DNA of 64,000 bases from positions 620,001-684,000 of the forward strand of contig NZ_JAMGZJ010000078.1 of the NCBI RefSeq assembly GCF_025564085.1, in the 5' to 3' direction. Position 1 is the stretch's first letter, and every line of letters begins with the position of its first letter. This document shows positions 36,151 through 46,560 of the stretch, piece after piece. The notes below the pieces were generated by a model that saw nothing but the letters and a program-made list of their open reading frames with translations, made no database searches and was not told where the DNA came from. This stretch comes from Silvania confinis (GTDB lineage: Bacteria > Pseudomonadota > Gammaproteobacteria > Enterobacterales > Enterobacteriaceae). The translations under genes were made by a program, and so were the position numbers.

Positions 36151-36234
36151 TTTTGCCCGGCGGCGCTGCGCTTGCGCGGGCCTACCTTCGCGTTTTTTGT
36201 AGGCCGGGTAAGGCGAAGCCGCCACCCGGCAAAA
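36151..36234. repeat. REP/BIME element between the chitinase gene and pncA
   Basis: TTTTGCCCGGCGGCGCTGCG, GCGCGGGCCTAC, and the inverted partner GTAGGCCGGGTAAGGCGAAG with CCGCCACCCGGCAAAA form a classic pair of REP units, 5 bases after the pncA stop on the minus strand. Confidence 0.85.
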
Positions 36235-36238
36235 GCGA

Positions 36239-36880
36239 TCAGGCCTGCGTTTCCAGCCAGTCCGCCAGCGTATACAGGGTAGCGCCTGCTGCCGCCATCT
36301 CCATAAACGCATGGTTGCTGTCCGTAGGCTGAATATTCACTCCGCGACAGCCGTCGGTGATGACATTCACCGTATAGCCCAACTGTAGCGCATCCAGCAC
36401 GGTAAACTTCACGCAGTAATCGGTCGCCAGCCCCATCACGATAAGCGCGTCGATTTCATGGTGGCGCAGCCACTGATCCAGCCCGGTTTTCTGCCGGTGG
36501 CCGTTATCAAAAAAGGCGCTATAGCTGTCGATCTCCGGGTTTTCACCTTTTTGGAAGACCGCGTCAACGGCACGGCTATTCAGCAGCGGATGCAGTTCGG
36601 CACCTTCGCTGTGCTGCACGCAGTGATCGGGCCAGAAGGTTTGCGGCAAGCCGTCCAGCTCACCCAGGGTAAACGGCTCGACATTGTGCTGACTGGCAAA
36701 GCTGCCATGATCCACCGGATGCCAGTCCTGGCTGGCCACCACCGCCTCGTCGCGCGCTTTACACCACGCAATCAGGGTATTCGCCACGTCGACGGTACTG
36801 TCGCCTTCGGCAACCGCCAGCGCGCCGCCGGCACAAAAGTCATTCTGCAGATCGACCAGTAACAGGGCCCGCTGTTTCAT
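36239..36880 (-). CDS. pncA: nicotinamidase PncA
   Basis: The 213-residue protein has the catalytic triad Asp10 ('LLLVDLQNDF'), Lys111 ('FQKGENPEID') and Cys156 ('LATDYCVKF'), and metal-binding His residues near 'DWHPVDHGSF'. It turns nicotinamide into nicotinate for NAD recycling. It starts 9 bases after the ansA stop, so the two are one operon as in E. coli. Confidence 0.95.
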   Translation of the reverse strand: MKQRALLLVDLQNDFCAGGALAVAEGDSTVDVANTLIAWCKARDEAVVASQDWHPVDHGSFASQHNVEPFTLGELDGLPQTFWPDHCVQHSEGAELHPLLNSRAVDAVFQKGENPEIDSYSAFFDNGHRQKTGLDQWLRHHEIDALIVMGLATDYCVKFTVLDALQLGYTVNVITDGCRGVNIQPTDSNHAFMEMAAAGATLYTLADWLETQA

Positions 36881-36889
36881 GCTGCCTCC

Positions 36890-37906
36890 TTATTCGTCTG
36901 GTGTCAGTTCGCCGCGCAGGTTTTGCATCATCGCCGTGCGAATCGACTGCACATCCAGATCCTGACTGAGTAAGTAGTGAAGTTTAGTCAGCGTGGCCTC
37001 TACCGTCATATCGAAGCCGCTGATCACCCCAGCATGCGCCAGCGCGTTACCGGTGGCGTAGCCGCCCATGTTGACCTTGCCGGACATGCACTGCGTCAGG
37101 TTTACCACCACGATCCCACGGCTGCTCGCCTCCTGCAGTTCTTTCAGGAACTCGCCGTTCTGTGGCGCATTGCCCACGCCATAAGAGCGCAGGATCAGCG
37201 CTTTGACCGGCTGGCGCAGGAAATTACGCACCACGTCTGCGGAGATGCCTGGATAAATCGTCACCACGCCAATCGGCTGCGGGGTGATCGGATGCACCAC
37301 CAGTTCGCCAGCGGTGTGGGGAGCCGGCGGGGTGCCCAGGCGACGGATATGGATCCCGGCCTCCAGCAGCGGCGCCAGGTTAGGGGAGGCAAACGCATCA
37401 AAGCCGTCAGCGTGGGCTTTGGTGGTACGGTTCCCGCGATACAGCCGGTTGTTGAAGAACAAGCTGACTTCGTTGATCGGAAAGTTCGCCGCCACGTACA
37501 GGGAATTAAGCAGATTAATCTGCCCGTCAGAGCGCAGCTCCGCCAGCGGGATCTGCGAGCCGGTGACGATCACCGGTTTACCCAGATTCTCCAGCATGAA
37601 GGAGAGCGCCGAGGCGGTAAACGCCATGGTGTCGGTGCCATGCAGGATCACAAAGCCATCATAGTCGTCGTAATGGGCCTGAATATCCTCGGCAATATGC
37701 AGCCAGTCTTCCGGCGTCATATCGGACGAGTCCATCAGCGGGGCATATTCATGGATGGTGAAGTCCGGCATCTCAGGGCGATGGAATTCTGGCATCAACG
37801 CCAGCTGGCGTTGCAGGTGGCCGGAGACTGGAATATAGCCATTTTCAGAACGCTGCATACCGATCGTACCGCCGGTATAGGCCACATAAATTGATTTCTT
37901 CTGCAT
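36890..37906 (-). CDS. ansA: cytoplasmic L-asparaginase I
   Basis: The 338-residue protein has both asparaginase signatures: 'VAYTGGTIGM' (catalytic Thr) and 'GFVILHGTDTMAF'. There is no signal peptide, which fits the cytosolic, low-affinity enzyme AnsA. The start at 37906 (MQKKSIYVAY) matches E. coli. It is followed by pncA. Confidence 0.95.
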   Translation of the reverse strand: MQKKSIYVAYTGGTIGMQRSENGYIPVSGHLQRQLALMPEFHRPEMPDFTIHEYAPLMDSSDMTPEDWLHIAEDIQAHYDDYDGFVILHGTDTMAFTASALSFMLENLGKPVIVTGSQIPLAELRSDGQINLLNSLYVAANFPINEVSLFFNNRLYRGNRTTKAHADGFDAFASPNLAPLLEAGIHIRRLGTPPAPHTAGELVVHPITPQPIGVVTIYPGISADVVRNFLRQPVKALILRSYGVGNAPQNGEFLKELQEASSRGIVVVNLTQCMSGKVNMGGYATGNALAHAGVISGFDMTVEATLTKLHYLLSQDLDVQSIRTAMMQNLRGELTPDE

Positions 37907-37927
37907 GATGTAATGTTCTTGGGCTTC

Positions 37928-37950
37928 AAAGAAAAATCCCCTCTTCATGG
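37928..37950 (-). terminator. terminator after sppA
   Basis: On the minus strand CCCCTCTTCC and GAAGAGGGG flank a short loop and TTTTT follows, between the sppA stop and the ansA start. Confidence 0.85.
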
Positions 37951-37965
37951 AAGAGGGGATGGGGA

Positions 37966-39822
37966 TTAACGCACGTTAGCGCAGGTGAGGCAGAACGCGT
38001 AGCGGTTTTGCGGATCGTTAAAGGCGGCCAGTTTATCGCCTTCGGCTTTCACCGCTTTCGCGGCTACCGCCACCGGGGCAGGCAAGTATGCCTGAATGGC
38101 TTCTGGCAGCATGGCGCGCACAGAACCGCTGAAGCTGTCCATCACTCTGTCCACGAACGATGGCTCGTCCTGATAGAAGTCGATATGCCACTGCTTCAGT
38201 TTTGCCAGCTCAGCGGCTTTGGCCACGGCGTCATCGAAATCGCCAAGGTTATCCACCAGACCGTTGTTCTTCGCGTCCTGGCCCGTCCAGACGTGGCCCT
38301 GCGCAATCTCGTCGATCTGCTCAGGCGTTTTCTTGCGGGAATCGGCAACCAGGTTGATAAAGCGCTTATAGCCGTTCTCGATGCTGAGCTGCATCATCTG
38401 CGACACTTCCGGCGGTAACGCTTTGGTGACAGCGACATCCGCCAGCGGCGAGGTCGCCACCCCATCGGTATGCACGCCCAGATAATCGAGGCTGTTTTCG
38501 ACCGTATTAATGACTCCGAAGATGCCGATGGATCCGGTCAGGGTGCTCGGGTTCGCCACGATGTAGTTTGCCGGGGTCGAGATCCAGTAGCCGCCCGATG
38601 CCGCCATACCGCCCATCGACACCACTACCGGTTTTCCTGCCGCGCGGGCAGCGGACAGTTCGGCGCGGATCACTTCTGATGCGCTGACGCTGCCGCCCGG
38701 GCTGTTCACCCGCAGCACGATCGCTTTCACTTTTGGATCGAGGCGCGCGTCGCGGATCTGCGCAGCAGTGGTATCACCGCCGACGTTACCCGGCGTCTCT
38801 TCGCCATCCATGATCGCCCCGTTGGCGAACACCACGGCGATGCTGTCACCGACATCGGACGGTTTCTGTGCCTGATAGTCGTAGAAGCTGACCGCGCTGT
38901 AGTTTTTATCCTCTTTGCTCCAGCCGAATTCCTTGGTCAGGGATTTTTCAATCTCGGCGCTGGAACCCAGGGCATCGACCAGTTTGTTATCGAGAGCATA
39001 CTTCGCGGTATCGCCATCGGCTTTACGCAATCCGTCGAGCATCGCCTGCGCGCCAGGGAAAACCTGGGCCGGGGTGATCTGACGGTTAGCGGCCACGGTG
39101 CCGAGATAGTTTTGCCACAGCTCGCCAATCCAGCGGCTGTCCGCTTCGCGGGCAGCAGGGGACATATCGTCACGGATAAACGGCTCAACTGCGGATTTAT
39201 AGGTGCCGACGCGGAACACGTGGGTGGTCACTTTCAGCTTGTCGAGCAGGGATTTGTAATAGAGGCCATTGGTGGCGAAGCCGTGCAGATCGACGGTGCC
39301 CTGCGGCGAGAGCCACACTTTATTGGCAAAGCTCGCCAGATAGTATTGCCCCTGGCTGTAGTTGTCGCCCACTGCAATCACCGGTTTACCGCTGTCACGG
39401 AATTCGCGCAGCGCCTTACCGATATACTGCATGGATGGCTGGTCTGCCCCGGCGAAGTTTTTCAGATCCAGCACGATGCCGGTAATGTTGCGATCATCTT
39501 TCGCCTGACGAATGGCATCGACGATATCAAACAGTGAGTTTTCCTGCAGGCGGTCACCGCTCGCGCCAAACAGCTGGCGGCCAATCACCCCGATCCGGTT
39601 GCTGGTCGACGGTTTATCCACCACAACCCCGGCGATATCCAGCAGCAGTGCGCCGCGCCCGGCATGCTGCGACGACGTGCCGCTGCTGAGCTGCATCCAG
39701 ACGCCCACGCACACCATCACTAACAGGATGAAAAAGAGGTTCATCACCAGATTACGGACGAAATTCAGTAGTCGCCACGTCCATTTAAAAAAGCCGGCAA
39801 TAATTCGCCAAAGGGTTCGCAT
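37966..39822 (-). CDS. sppA: signal peptide peptidase SppA (protease IV)
   Basis: The 618-residue protein has one N-terminal membrane anchor ('[19 protein letters not shown]') and two repeated ClpP-like domains, as in E. coli SppA. The catalytic Lys lies in '[10 protein letters not shown]' of the first domain and the Ser in '[13 protein letters not shown]' of the second (equal to K209 and S409). It degrades cleaved signal peptides in the membrane. It lies upstream of ansA on the same strand. Confidence 0.96.
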   Translation of the reverse strand: MRTLWRIIAGFFKWTWRLLNFVRNLVMNLFFILLVMVCVGVWMQLSSGTSSQHAGRGALLLDIAGVVVDKPSTSNRIGVIGRQLFGASGDRLQENSLFDIVDAIRQAKDDRNITGIVLDLKNFAGADQPSMQYIGKALREFRDSGKPVIAVGDNYSQGQYYLASFANKVWLSPQGTVDLHGFATNGLYYKSLLDKLKVTTHVFRVGTYKSAVEPFIRDDMSPAAREADSRWIGELWQNYLGTVAANRQITPAQVFPGAQAMLDGLRKADGDTAKYALDNKLVDALGSSAEIEKSLTKEFGWSKEDKNYSAVSFYDYQAQKPSDVGDSIAVVFANGAIMDGEETPGNVGGDTTAAQIRDARLDPKVKAIVLRVNSPGGSVSASEVIRAELSAARAAGKPVVVSMGGMAASGGYWISTPANYIVANPSTLTGSIGIFGVINTVENSLDYLGVHTDGVATSPLADVAVTKALPPEVSQMMQLSIENGYKRFINLVADSRKKTPEQIDEIAQGHVWTGQDAKNNGLVDNLGDFDDAVAKAAELAKLKQWHIDFYQDEPSFVDRVMDSFSGSVRAMLPEAIQAYLPAPVAVAAKAVKAEGDKLAAFNDPQNRYAFCLTCANVR

Positions 39823-39987
39823 GTATTCTCCCTGTCCAGGTTATGACCTTTCCCGTCGCCAAGGGACGGTATTGTCGGGCTATCGTAATGACCCAACCGC
39901 CACTTGTCAGCAGGAATCGCCCGCTACGCTGTAACAAAATCTGCGGTCGTGTTAATTTCGGGTAAATTTTAAGACAGGAGCTCACCC

Positions 39988-40542
39988 ATGGATGCACTCG
40001 AACTGCTTGTTAACCGCCGTAGCGCGTCGCGTCTGGCGGAGCCCGCACCGGCGGGCGAACAGCTGGATAACATCCTGCGCGCCGCAATGCGTGCCCCTGA
40101 TCATGGCACGCTACAGCCATGGCATTTCTTTATTATTCAGGATGACGGCCGCGAGCGTTTCAGCGCCCTGCTGGAAAAGGGGGCGACAGCCGCCGATCCG
40201 CAGGATGAGAAGGCGATTGAAAAAGCGCGCAGCGCCCCGTTCCGGGCGCCGATGATTATCGCTGTCGTGGCTAAATGCCAGCCGCAGCACAAGGTGCCGG
40301 TGTGGGAGCAGGAAATGTCCGCAGGTTGCGCGGTGATGGCAATGCAGATGGCCGCCGTCGCCCAGGGCTTTAACGGCATCTGGCGCAGCGGCGCGTTAAC
40401 CGACAGCCCGATTGTCCGCGACGGCCTCAACTGCGGCGCAGACGATAAAATCGTCGGTTTCCTCTATCTCGGTACCCCGCAGCTGAAAGCCTCGACCACC
40501 GTCTCCGTGCCTGATACCTCTCCTTTCGTCACCCATTTCTGA
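39988..40542 (+). CDS. ydjA: nitroreductase family protein YdjA
   Basis: The 184-residue FMN-binding protein begins with '[16 protein letters not shown]' (FMN phosphate contacts) and has '[13 protein letters not shown]', typical of the small YdjA type of nitroreductase. Its natural substrate is unknown. GACAGGAG precedes the ATG. It is divergent from sppA and upstream of selD. Confidence 0.93.
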   Translation: MDALELLVNRRSASRLAEPAPAGEQLDNILRAAMRAPDHGTLQPWHFFIIQDDGRERFSALLEKGATAADPQDEKAIEKARSAPFRAPMIIAVVAKCQPQHKVPVWEQEMSAGCAVMAMQMAAVAQGFNGIWRSGALTDSPIVRDGLNCGADDKIVGFLYLGTPQLKASTTVSVPDTSPFVTHF

Positions 40543-40660
40543 TGTGACGTCGCAAAACTGTCTGGATCCTGAGCAACTACCACAGAATTCAGACAGTCAT
40601 ACTTACCACGTAATGGAATGAGCGTTACCATAACGTCATTGCTATAAAAGGAGATTGTCT

Positions 40661-41704
40661 ATGAGCGAGCAAACCATTCGTTTAACGCAATACAGCCACG
40701 GAGCCGGTTGCGGTTGTAAAATTTCCCCCAAAGTGCTCGAAACCATTCTGCACAGCGAACAGGCGAAGTTTGTCGACCCGAACCTGCTTGTGGGCAACGA
40801 AACGCGCGACGACGCAGCAGTGTACGATTTGGGTAACGGCACCAGCGTTATTAGTACCACCGATTTCTTCATGCCGATTGTCGACAATCCGTATGACTTT
40901 GGCCGCATTGCTGCCACTAACGCCATCAGCGACATCTTTGCAATGGGCGGTAAGCCGATCATGGCGATTGCGATCCTCGGCTGGCCGATTAACACCCTCG
41001 CGCCTGAAATTGCCCGCGAAGTGATTGAAGGCGGACGTTTTGCCTGTCAGCAGGCGGGTATTGCCCTGGCGGGCGGGCACTCGATTGATGCCCCGGAACC
41101 GATCTTTGGCCTCGCGGTCACCGGCGTGGTGCCGACCGAGCGCGTTAAACGCAACAGTACCGCCGAGGCGGGCTGCAAGCTGTTCCTCACTAAGCCACTG
41201 GGCATTGGCGTGCTCACCACGGCGGAGAAAAAATCGCTGTTGCAACCGGAGCACGTTGGGCTGGCGACAGAGGTGATGTGCCAGATGAACCTGGCCGGTG
41301 CCGCGTTTGCCAATATCGACGGCGTGAAGGCGATGACCGATGTCACGGGCTTTGGCCTGCTGGGACACCTCAGCGAAGTGTGCCAGGGCGCAGGCGTGCA
41401 GGCGCAGGTCTGCTATCAGGACGTGCCGAAGCTGCCGGGCGTCGAAGCCTATATTGCCCAGGGCGCGGTCCCGGGCGGAACGCAGCGTAACTTTGCCAGC
41501 TATGGTCATTTGATGGGCGATATGCCAGCCGAGTGGCGCGATCTGCTGTGCGATCCGCAAACCTCCGGCGGCCTGCTGCTGGCGGTCACGCCGGAGGCCG
41601 AAGCCGAAACGCAGGCCACTGCCGCCGAGTTTGGCATCACCCTGACCGCCATTGGCGAGCTGGTGACCGCCAGGGGTGGTCGTCCGATGATTGAGATCCG
41701 TTAA
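40661..41704 (+). CDS. selD: selenide, water dikinase SelD (selenophosphate synthetase)
   Basis: The 347-residue protein has the reactive Cys17 in '[10 protein letters not shown]' (with Lys20) and the ATP-binding '[11 protein letters not shown]' and '[11 protein letters not shown]'. It makes selenophosphate for selenocysteine and seleno-tRNA. The start is the ATG at 40661, since AAAGGAG stands 9 bases upstream; the TTG at 40655 is less likely. It is followed by topB after 4 bases, as in E. coli. Confidence 0.96.
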   Translation: MSEQTIRLTQYSHGAGCGCKISPKVLETILHSEQAKFVDPNLLVGNETRDDAAVYDLGNGTSVISTTDFFMPIVDNPYDFGRIAATNAISDIFAMGGKPIMAIAILGWPINTLAPEIAREVIEGGRFACQQAGIALAGGHSIDAPEPIFGLAVTGVVPTERVKRNSTAEAGCKLFLTKPLGIGVLTTAEKKSLLQPEHVGLATEVMCQMNLAGAAFANIDGVKAMTDVTGFGLLGHLSEVCQGAGVQAQVCYQDVPKLPGVEAYIAQGAVPGGTQRNFASYGHLMGDMPAEWRDLLCDPQTSGGLLLAVTPEAEAETQATAAEFGITLTAIGELVTARGGRPMIEIR

Positions 41705-41708
41705 TTCA

Positions 41709-43616
41709 ATGCGGTTATTTATTGCCGAAAAACCGAGCCTCGCTCGCGCCATCGCCGAAGTGCTGCCTAAACCGCACCGCAAGGGCGATGGCTATATCGA
41801 ATGTGGCAACGGGCAGGTGGTGACCTGGTGTATCGGCCACCTGTTAGAGCAGGCCCAGCCGGATGCTTACGACAGCCGCTACGCGCGCTGGAATCTTAAC
41901 GATCTGCCCATCGTGCCGGAAAAGTGGCAGCTGCAGCCGCGCCCGTCGGTGACCAAACAGCTGAACGTGATTAAGCGTCTGCTGCACGATGCCGCCGAAG
42001 TGATCCACGCCGGTGACCCGGACAGAGAAGGGCAACTGCTGGTCGATGAGGTGCTGGATTACCTGAGCCTGGCGCCCGAAAAACGCAAGCTGGTGCAGCG
42101 CTGCCTGATAAACGACCTCAATCCGCAGGCGGTTGAACGCGCCATTTCACGTTTGCGCTCAAACAGCGAGTTTGTCCCGCTGTGCGTGTCAGCGCTGGCG
42201 CGCGCCCGCGCTGACTGGCTGTACGGCATCAACATGACCCGCGCCTATACCATTCTTGGGCGAAACGCAGGCTATCAAGGGGTACTGTCTGTCGGACGCG
42301 TGCAGACCCCGGTGCTGGGGCTGGTGGTGCGCCGCGATGAAGAGATCGAGAACTTTGTCGCCAAAGACTTCTTTGAAGTCAAAGCCCATATCGTCACCCC
42401 GAAAGACGAACGCTTCACCGCCCTCTGGCAGCCGAGCGACGCTTGCGAACCCCATCAGGACGAAGAAGGCCGTTTGCTCAACCGAACGCTGGCCGAGCAC
42501 GTCGTTAAGCGCATTGATGGCCAGCCAGCCATCGTCACCAGCTATAACGATAAACGGGAATCAGAACCCGCACCGCTGCCGTTTTCCCTGTCGGCGCTGC
42601 AGATCGAGGCGGCGAAACGCTACGGCATGAGCGCGCAGAACGTGCTGGATATCTGCCAGAAACTGTATGAAACCCACAAGCTCATTACCTATCCACGTTC
42701 CGACAGTCGCTATTTGCCGGAAGAGCATTTTGCGGGGCGGCACGCGGTTTTGAACGCCATTGCCGCCCATGCGCCCGATCTGATGCCGCAGCCGATGGTC
42801 AACCCGGATACCCGCAACCGCTGCTGGGACGATAAAAAGGTGGATGCCCACCATGCCATCATCCCAACCGCACGCAGCAGTTCCGTCAACCTGACTGACA
42901 ACGAATCGAAGGTTTATCACCTTGTCGCGCGTCAGTATCTGATGCAGTTCTGCCCGGACGCACTGTTTCGCAAGTGCGTCATTGAGCTGGAGATCGCTAA
43001 AGGCAAATTTGTTGCCAAGGCGCGCTTCCTGGCTGAGGCAGGCTGGCGCACGCTGCTGGGCAATAAAGAGCGTGACGAAGAGAACGACGGCACTCCGTTA
43101 CCGGTAGTGAAAAAAGAGGACGAACTGCTGTGCGAGAAGGGCGAAGTGGTGGAGCGTCAGACCCAGCCGCCGCGTCACTTCACCGACGCCACGCTGCTGT
43201 CGGCGATGACCGGGATTGCCCGCTTCGTACAGGATAAAGATCTGAAGAAGATCCTGCGCGCCACCGACGGTCTGGGAACCGAAGCGACCCGCGCCGGGAT
43301 CATCGAGCTGCTGTTCAAGCGCGGTTTTCTGCATAAGAAGGGGCGGTCTATCCTCTCGTCGGATGCCGGAAGAGCGTTGATCCACTCTCTGCCGGAGATG
43401 GCGGCCAGGCCGGACATGACCGCGCACTGGGAATCGATCCTCACCCAAATCAGCGAAAAACAGTGCCGCTACCAGGACTTTATGCAGCCGCTGGTGGGGA
43501 CGTTATTCGATCTGATTAACCAGGCGCGCACGACGCCAGTGAGGGATTTTCGCGGTATCGTCGCGCCAGGCGGCGGCGACAAGAAGAAAAAGTTTAAGAA
43601 GAAGAGTGCGGCGTAA
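41709..43616 (+). CDS. topB: DNA topoisomerase III
   Basis: The 635-residue type IA topoisomerase has the Toprim motif 'DPDREG' at residues 103-108 and the active Tyr328 in '[11 protein letters not shown]'. A basic C-terminal tail ('[12 protein letters not shown]') ends the protein. It is a little shorter than the 653-residue E. coli enzyme. It decatenates single-stranded DNA links in replication and recombination. Its start lies 4 bases after the selD stop. Confidence 0.96.
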   Translation: MRLFIAEKPSLARAIAEVLPKPHRKGDGYIECGNGQVVTWCIGHLLEQAQPDAYDSRYARWNLNDLPIVPEKWQLQPRPSVTKQLNVIKRLLHDAAEVIHAGDPDREGQLLVDEVLDYLSLAPEKRKLVQRCLINDLNPQAVERAISRLRSNSEFVPLCVSALARARADWLYGINMTRAYTILGRNAGYQGVLSVGRVQTPVLGLVVRRDEEIENFVAKDFFEVKAHIVTPKDERFTALWQPSDACEPHQDEEGRLLNRTLAEHVVKRIDGQPAIVTSYNDKRESEPAPLPFSLSALQIEAAKRYGMSAQNVLDICQKLYETHKLITYPRSDSRYLPEEHFAGRHAVLNAIAAHAPDLMPQPMVNPDTRNRCWDDKKVDAHHAIIPTARSSSVNLTDNESKVYHLVARQYLMQFCPDALFRKCVIELEIAKGKFVAKARFLAEAGWRTLLGNKERDEENDGTPLPVVKKEDELLCEKGEVVERQTQPPRHFTDATLLSAMTGIARFVQDKDLKKILRATDGLGTEATRAGIIELLFKRGFLHKKGRSILSSDAGRALIHSLPEMAARPDMTAHWESILTQISEKQCRYQDFMQPLVGTLFDLINQARTTPVRDFRGIVAPGGGDKKKKFKKKSAA

Positions 43617-43627
43617 AAAAACGGTTT

Positions 43628-43660
43628 TCTCCCTCTCCCGGTGGGAGAGGGTCGGGGTGA
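43628..43660. repeat. palindromic intergenic repeat between topB and gdhA
   Basis: CCCTCTCCCGGTGGGAGAGG followed by GTCGGGGTGA is a common dispersed hairpin of enterobacterial genomes. It may also terminate the convergent topB and gdhA transcripts. Confidence 0.65.
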
Positions 43661-43687
43661 AGGTCCCCGACCGCACTGGACTCAACC

Positions 43688-45031
43688 TTAAATCACACCC
43701 TGACCCATCATCGCATCGGCCACCTTCACGAACCCGGCAATGTTTGCCCCGCGCACGTAGTTGGTTTGCTTGTCTTCCCCGCCGTACTCGACGCAAGCGT
43801 GGTGGATATCCAGCATGATGTGATGCAGACGCGCATCCACTTTCTCTGCCTTCCAGCCCATACGCGCCGCATTCTGCGCCATCTCCAGACCGGAAGTCGC
43901 GACACCGCCGGCGTTAGCCGCTTTACCCGGTGCAAACAGTACGCCCGCCTGCAGGAACAGGTCGGTGGCTTCAATGGTGGTTGGCATGTTGGCGCCTTCA
44001 GCAACCGCTTTCACACCGTTGGCGATAAGCATGTGTGCCGCATCAACGTCGAGTTCGTTCTGGGTAGCGCACGGCAGCGCGATGTCTACCGGCACAGACC
44101 ATGGCTGCTTGCCTTCCAGATAGGTCAGACCGAACTCACGGGCGTAATCCGCCACGCGACCATCGCGGCTGGCTTTTATTTCGCACAGGCGCGCCAGTTT
44201 TTCAGCAGTGAAGCCCGCTTCATCGACCACGGTGCCGCTGGAGTCAGAGGCGGTAATGACGCGCGCGCCAAACTGCATCGCTTTTTCGATAGCGTACTGG
44301 GCGACGTTGCCGGAGCCAGAAACCGCCACGCGCATCCCTTCAAAGCTCAGGCCGTGACGCTTGAGCATGGCTTCGGTGAAATAGACCAGACCGTAACCGG
44401 TGGCTTCCGGGCGGATCAGGCTGCCGCCGAAGGAGAGGCCTTTCCCGGTAAAGACACAGGCGCTGTTGTTGGAGAGTTTTTTCATCATCCCGGCCATAAA
44501 GCCTACTTCACGACCGCCCACGCCGATATCCCCGGCCGGTACGTCGGTATCCGCACCCAGGTGACGGTACAGTTCGGTCATCAGCGACTGACAGAAACGC
44601 ATCACTTCGCCTTCGCTTTTCCCTTTTGGATCAAAATCGCTCCCGCCTTTGCCGCCGCCCATAGGCAGGGTGGTGAGGGCGTTTTTAAAGGTCTGTTCAA
44701 AGCCAAGGAACTTGAGGATCGACAGGTTCACCGACGGGTGGAAACGCATGCCGCCCTTGAACGGGCCGATGGCGGAGTTGAACTGCACGCGCCAGGCACG
44801 GTTAACTTGCACCTGATTGCGGTCATCAACCCACACCACGCGGAACTGGATCACGCGCTCGGGTTCAACCAGGCGTTCAAGCAGCGACATCTGACGGTAG
44901 CGGGGGTTTTGTTCCAGGAATGGCCACAGAGTGGTCATGACTTCCCGTACTGCCTGAGCAAACTCGCTCTGATGTGGGTCACGCTGTTGAACGCGGTTCA
45001 GGAAGGATTCAAGAGAGTAAGCCTGGTCCAT
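43688..45031 (-). CDS. gdhA: NADP-specific glutamate dehydrogenase
   Basis: The 447-residue protein has the length of E. coli GdhA and its signatures, including 'PMGGGKGGSDFDPKGKSEGE' with the catalytic Lys, and 'VAVSGSGNVAQYAIEK' for NADPH binding. It makes glutamate from 2-oxoglutarate and ammonium. A long open frame on the other strand is only a shadow of its codon use. Confidence 0.97.
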   Translation of the reverse strand: MDQAYSLESFLNRVQQRDPHQSEFAQAVREVMTTLWPFLEQNPRYRQMSLLERLVEPERVIQFRVVWVDDRNQVQVNRAWRVQFNSAIGPFKGGMRFHPSVNLSILKFLGFEQTFKNALTTLPMGGGKGGSDFDPKGKSEGEVMRFCQSLMTELYRHLGADTDVPAGDIGVGGREVGFMAGMMKKLSNNSACVFTGKGLSFGGSLIRPEATGYGLVYFTEAMLKRHGLSFEGMRVAVSGSGNVAQYAIEKAMQFGARVITASDSSGTVVDEAGFTAEKLARLCEIKASRDGRVADYAREFGLTYLEGKQPWSVPVDIALPCATQNELDVDAAHMLIANGVKAVAEGANMPTTIEATDLFLQAGVLFAPGKAANAGGVATSGLEMAQNAARMGWKAEKVDARLHHIMLDIHHACVEYGGEDKQTNYVRGANIAGFVKVADAMMGQGVI

Positions 45032-45266
45032 AACTATAAGTTCCTCTAATATATTGGGATTATTTTATTTGTAACAAAAATGTGCGTGATGTTGTGTTTT
45101 TCGACTATACCACCCGTTGCGCTTTGACACGCAAGCAAAATTTCGGCGTCAAGATAAATTCATTAAACGGGTCGCGTCATAACAAAAAGCGATGACAGAA
45201 GGGATTAAAGCTTCGCGGGATATTTACCGTTATAGTCATTATCAGGACACAACAGGAAGAGCAAAG

Positions 45267-45542
45267 ATGAACCGTTTGGTGATGATTGTTGTATTAGGGC
45301 TTTTCTCTGCGGGCAGCCAGGCCGACTCGCGATTTGGCTCGAACGTGGATGTCAGCGTGCCGCCAGAGGTCTTTAGCTCCGGCGGTCAGCGCGCGCAGCC
45401 CTGTAATCAGTGCTGCATCTATCAGGATCAGAACTATTCAGAAGGGGCGGTGGTAAAAGCCGAGGGCGTGTTGTTGCAGTGCCAGCGCGACCCCCAGGCG
45501 ATCAGCACCAATCCGCTGGTGTGGCGGCGGGTAAAAGAATAA
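45267..45542 (+). CDS. ynjH: DUF1496 exported protein YnjH
   Basis: The 91-residue protein has a signal peptide (cut after 'AGSQA') and four cysteines in 'PCNQCCIYQDQNYSEGAVVK' and 'LLQCQRD', as in E. coli YnjH. It should be periplasmic with disulfides. The start at 45267 is chosen since the signal peptide begins there and AGGAAGAG precedes it. It overlaps the end of nudG by 41 bases in convergent orientation. Confidence 0.87.
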   Translation: MNRLVMIVVLGLFSAGSQADSRFGSNVDVSVPPEVFSSGGQRAQPCNQCCIYQDQNYSEGAVVKAEGVLLQCQRDPQAISTNPLVWRRVKE

Positions 45543-45918
45543 AGGCCTCCAGCAGCGGGATGTCCGCCGGGGCTAAATCGTAGGTCAACGCCTCCTGCGG
45601 CGAACACCACACCAGCTGGCTGTGGTAGTACGCCACCGGCGTGCCGACAACGTGCGCGACGTGCCAGGCGTGAAGAGCGATCACGCGCCCGGAGACCTCG
45701 CGCTGATGGCTGGCGACGTAGCGGGTAGGCTGCACGTCGATGCCCAGCTCCTCGCGCAGCTCGCGGATCAGCGCCTCGGACTGCGTTTCACCGCTTTCCA
45801 CTTTGCCCCCGGCAAATTCCCACATCCCCGGCTGATCGGCGTGAGCCGGGCGCTGCGCCAGTAAAATTTTGCCATCCCGTTCGAGAATAGCGCAGACAAC
45901 ATCGAGTGTTTTTAGCAT
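45502..45918 (-). CDS. nudG: Nudix hydrolase NudG (CTP/5-methyl-dCTP pyrophosphatase)
   Basis: The protein of about 138 residues has the full Nudix box 'GGKVESGETQSEALIRELRE' followed by 'ELGI'. E. coli NudG hydrolyses 5-methyl-dCTP, CTP and oxidised dNTPs. The start could be ATG 45918 or ATG 45924; the former fits the E. coli N-terminus ('KTLDVVCAILE'). No strong RBS decides. The C-terminus overlaps ynjH. Confidence 0.9.
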   Translation of the reverse strand: MLKTLDVVCAILERDGKILLAQRPAHADQPGMWEFAGGKVESGETQSEALIRELREELGIDVQPTRYVASHQREVSGRVIALHAWHVAHVVGTPVAYYHSQLVWCSPQEALTYDLAPADIPLLEAFILLPAATPADWC

Positions 45919-45987
45919 GGTCATCAATAATGGTTGTCAGAAAAAGAGATAATATTTGCGGACTTAACCGCTACCCGTGAGGTTCCT

Positions 45988-46560
45988 GTGAACGAAACGC
46001 CCCCCGCCTGGGTTAAACCCATCGAATCGATACCCGCCAGTTTAACGCCGATTGCCAGGATGCAGAAAAAACATTACGGCGCGGTGCTCAATCCGCTGCG
46101 CTGGTGGGGAAGAATGCCCCGGCTGTTCTGGCTGGTGGCGCTATTTGTCGGTTTTCTGGAACGCAAAAAATCGCCTCTCAACCCGGTACTGCGATCGCTG
46201 CTGATGACCCGCATCTCGCAGGTCTGCCACTGCGCGTTTTGTATTGATGCCAATTCGTTGCGGCTGGCGGAACGCTGCGGGGCGCTGGATAAGGTTCAGG
46301 CCGTGCAGCACTGGCGCGACAGCGCGCTGTTTAGCGAGGAAGAGCGCGCCGCGCTGGCCTACGCCGAGGCGGTCACCGCCACGCCGCCCGCCGTGGACGA
46401 CGCCATCAAGACCCAGCTGTGCCGCTACTTTGATGCCAATGCCATCACCGAGATGACCGCGCTTATCGCCTTTCAGAATCTGTCGGCACGCTTCAATGCG
46501 GCGCTGGATATCCCTTCCCAGGGGCTGTGTTCGCTCGCGGGAGAAAAAAGCGATGCTTGA
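45988..46560 (+). CDS. ynjA: carboxymuconolactone decarboxylase/AhpD-like protein YnjA
   Basis: The 190-residue protein has the AhpD-type redox motif C-x2-C in 'CHCAFCIDANSLRLAE' and follows E. coli YnjA ('HYGAVLNPLRWWGRMP', 'LSARFNAALDIPSQGLC'). It may be a peroxidase, not proven. It starts with GTG at 45988, where GTGAGG lies 6 bases upstream; the TTG at 45934 has no such site. Its end overlaps ynjF by 8 bases. Confidence 0.88.
   Translation: MNETPPAWVKPIESIPASLTPIARMQKKHYGAVLNPLRWWGRMPRLFWLVALFVGFLERKKSPLNPVLRSLLMTRISQVCHCAFCIDANSLRLAERCGALDKVQAVQHWRDSALFSEEERAALAYAEAVTATPPAVDDAIKTQLCRYFDANAITEMTALIAFQNLSARFNAALDIPSQGLCSLAGEKSDA

Noticed and set aside
36977..37894. 305-codon open frame opposite ansA
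   Set aside because: Shadow of ansA with His/Arg-rich nonsense composition.
43766..45049. 427-codon open frame opposite gdhA
   Set aside because: It is a shadow of the strongly biased gdhA codons; the protein has no domain pattern, and gdhA is certain.
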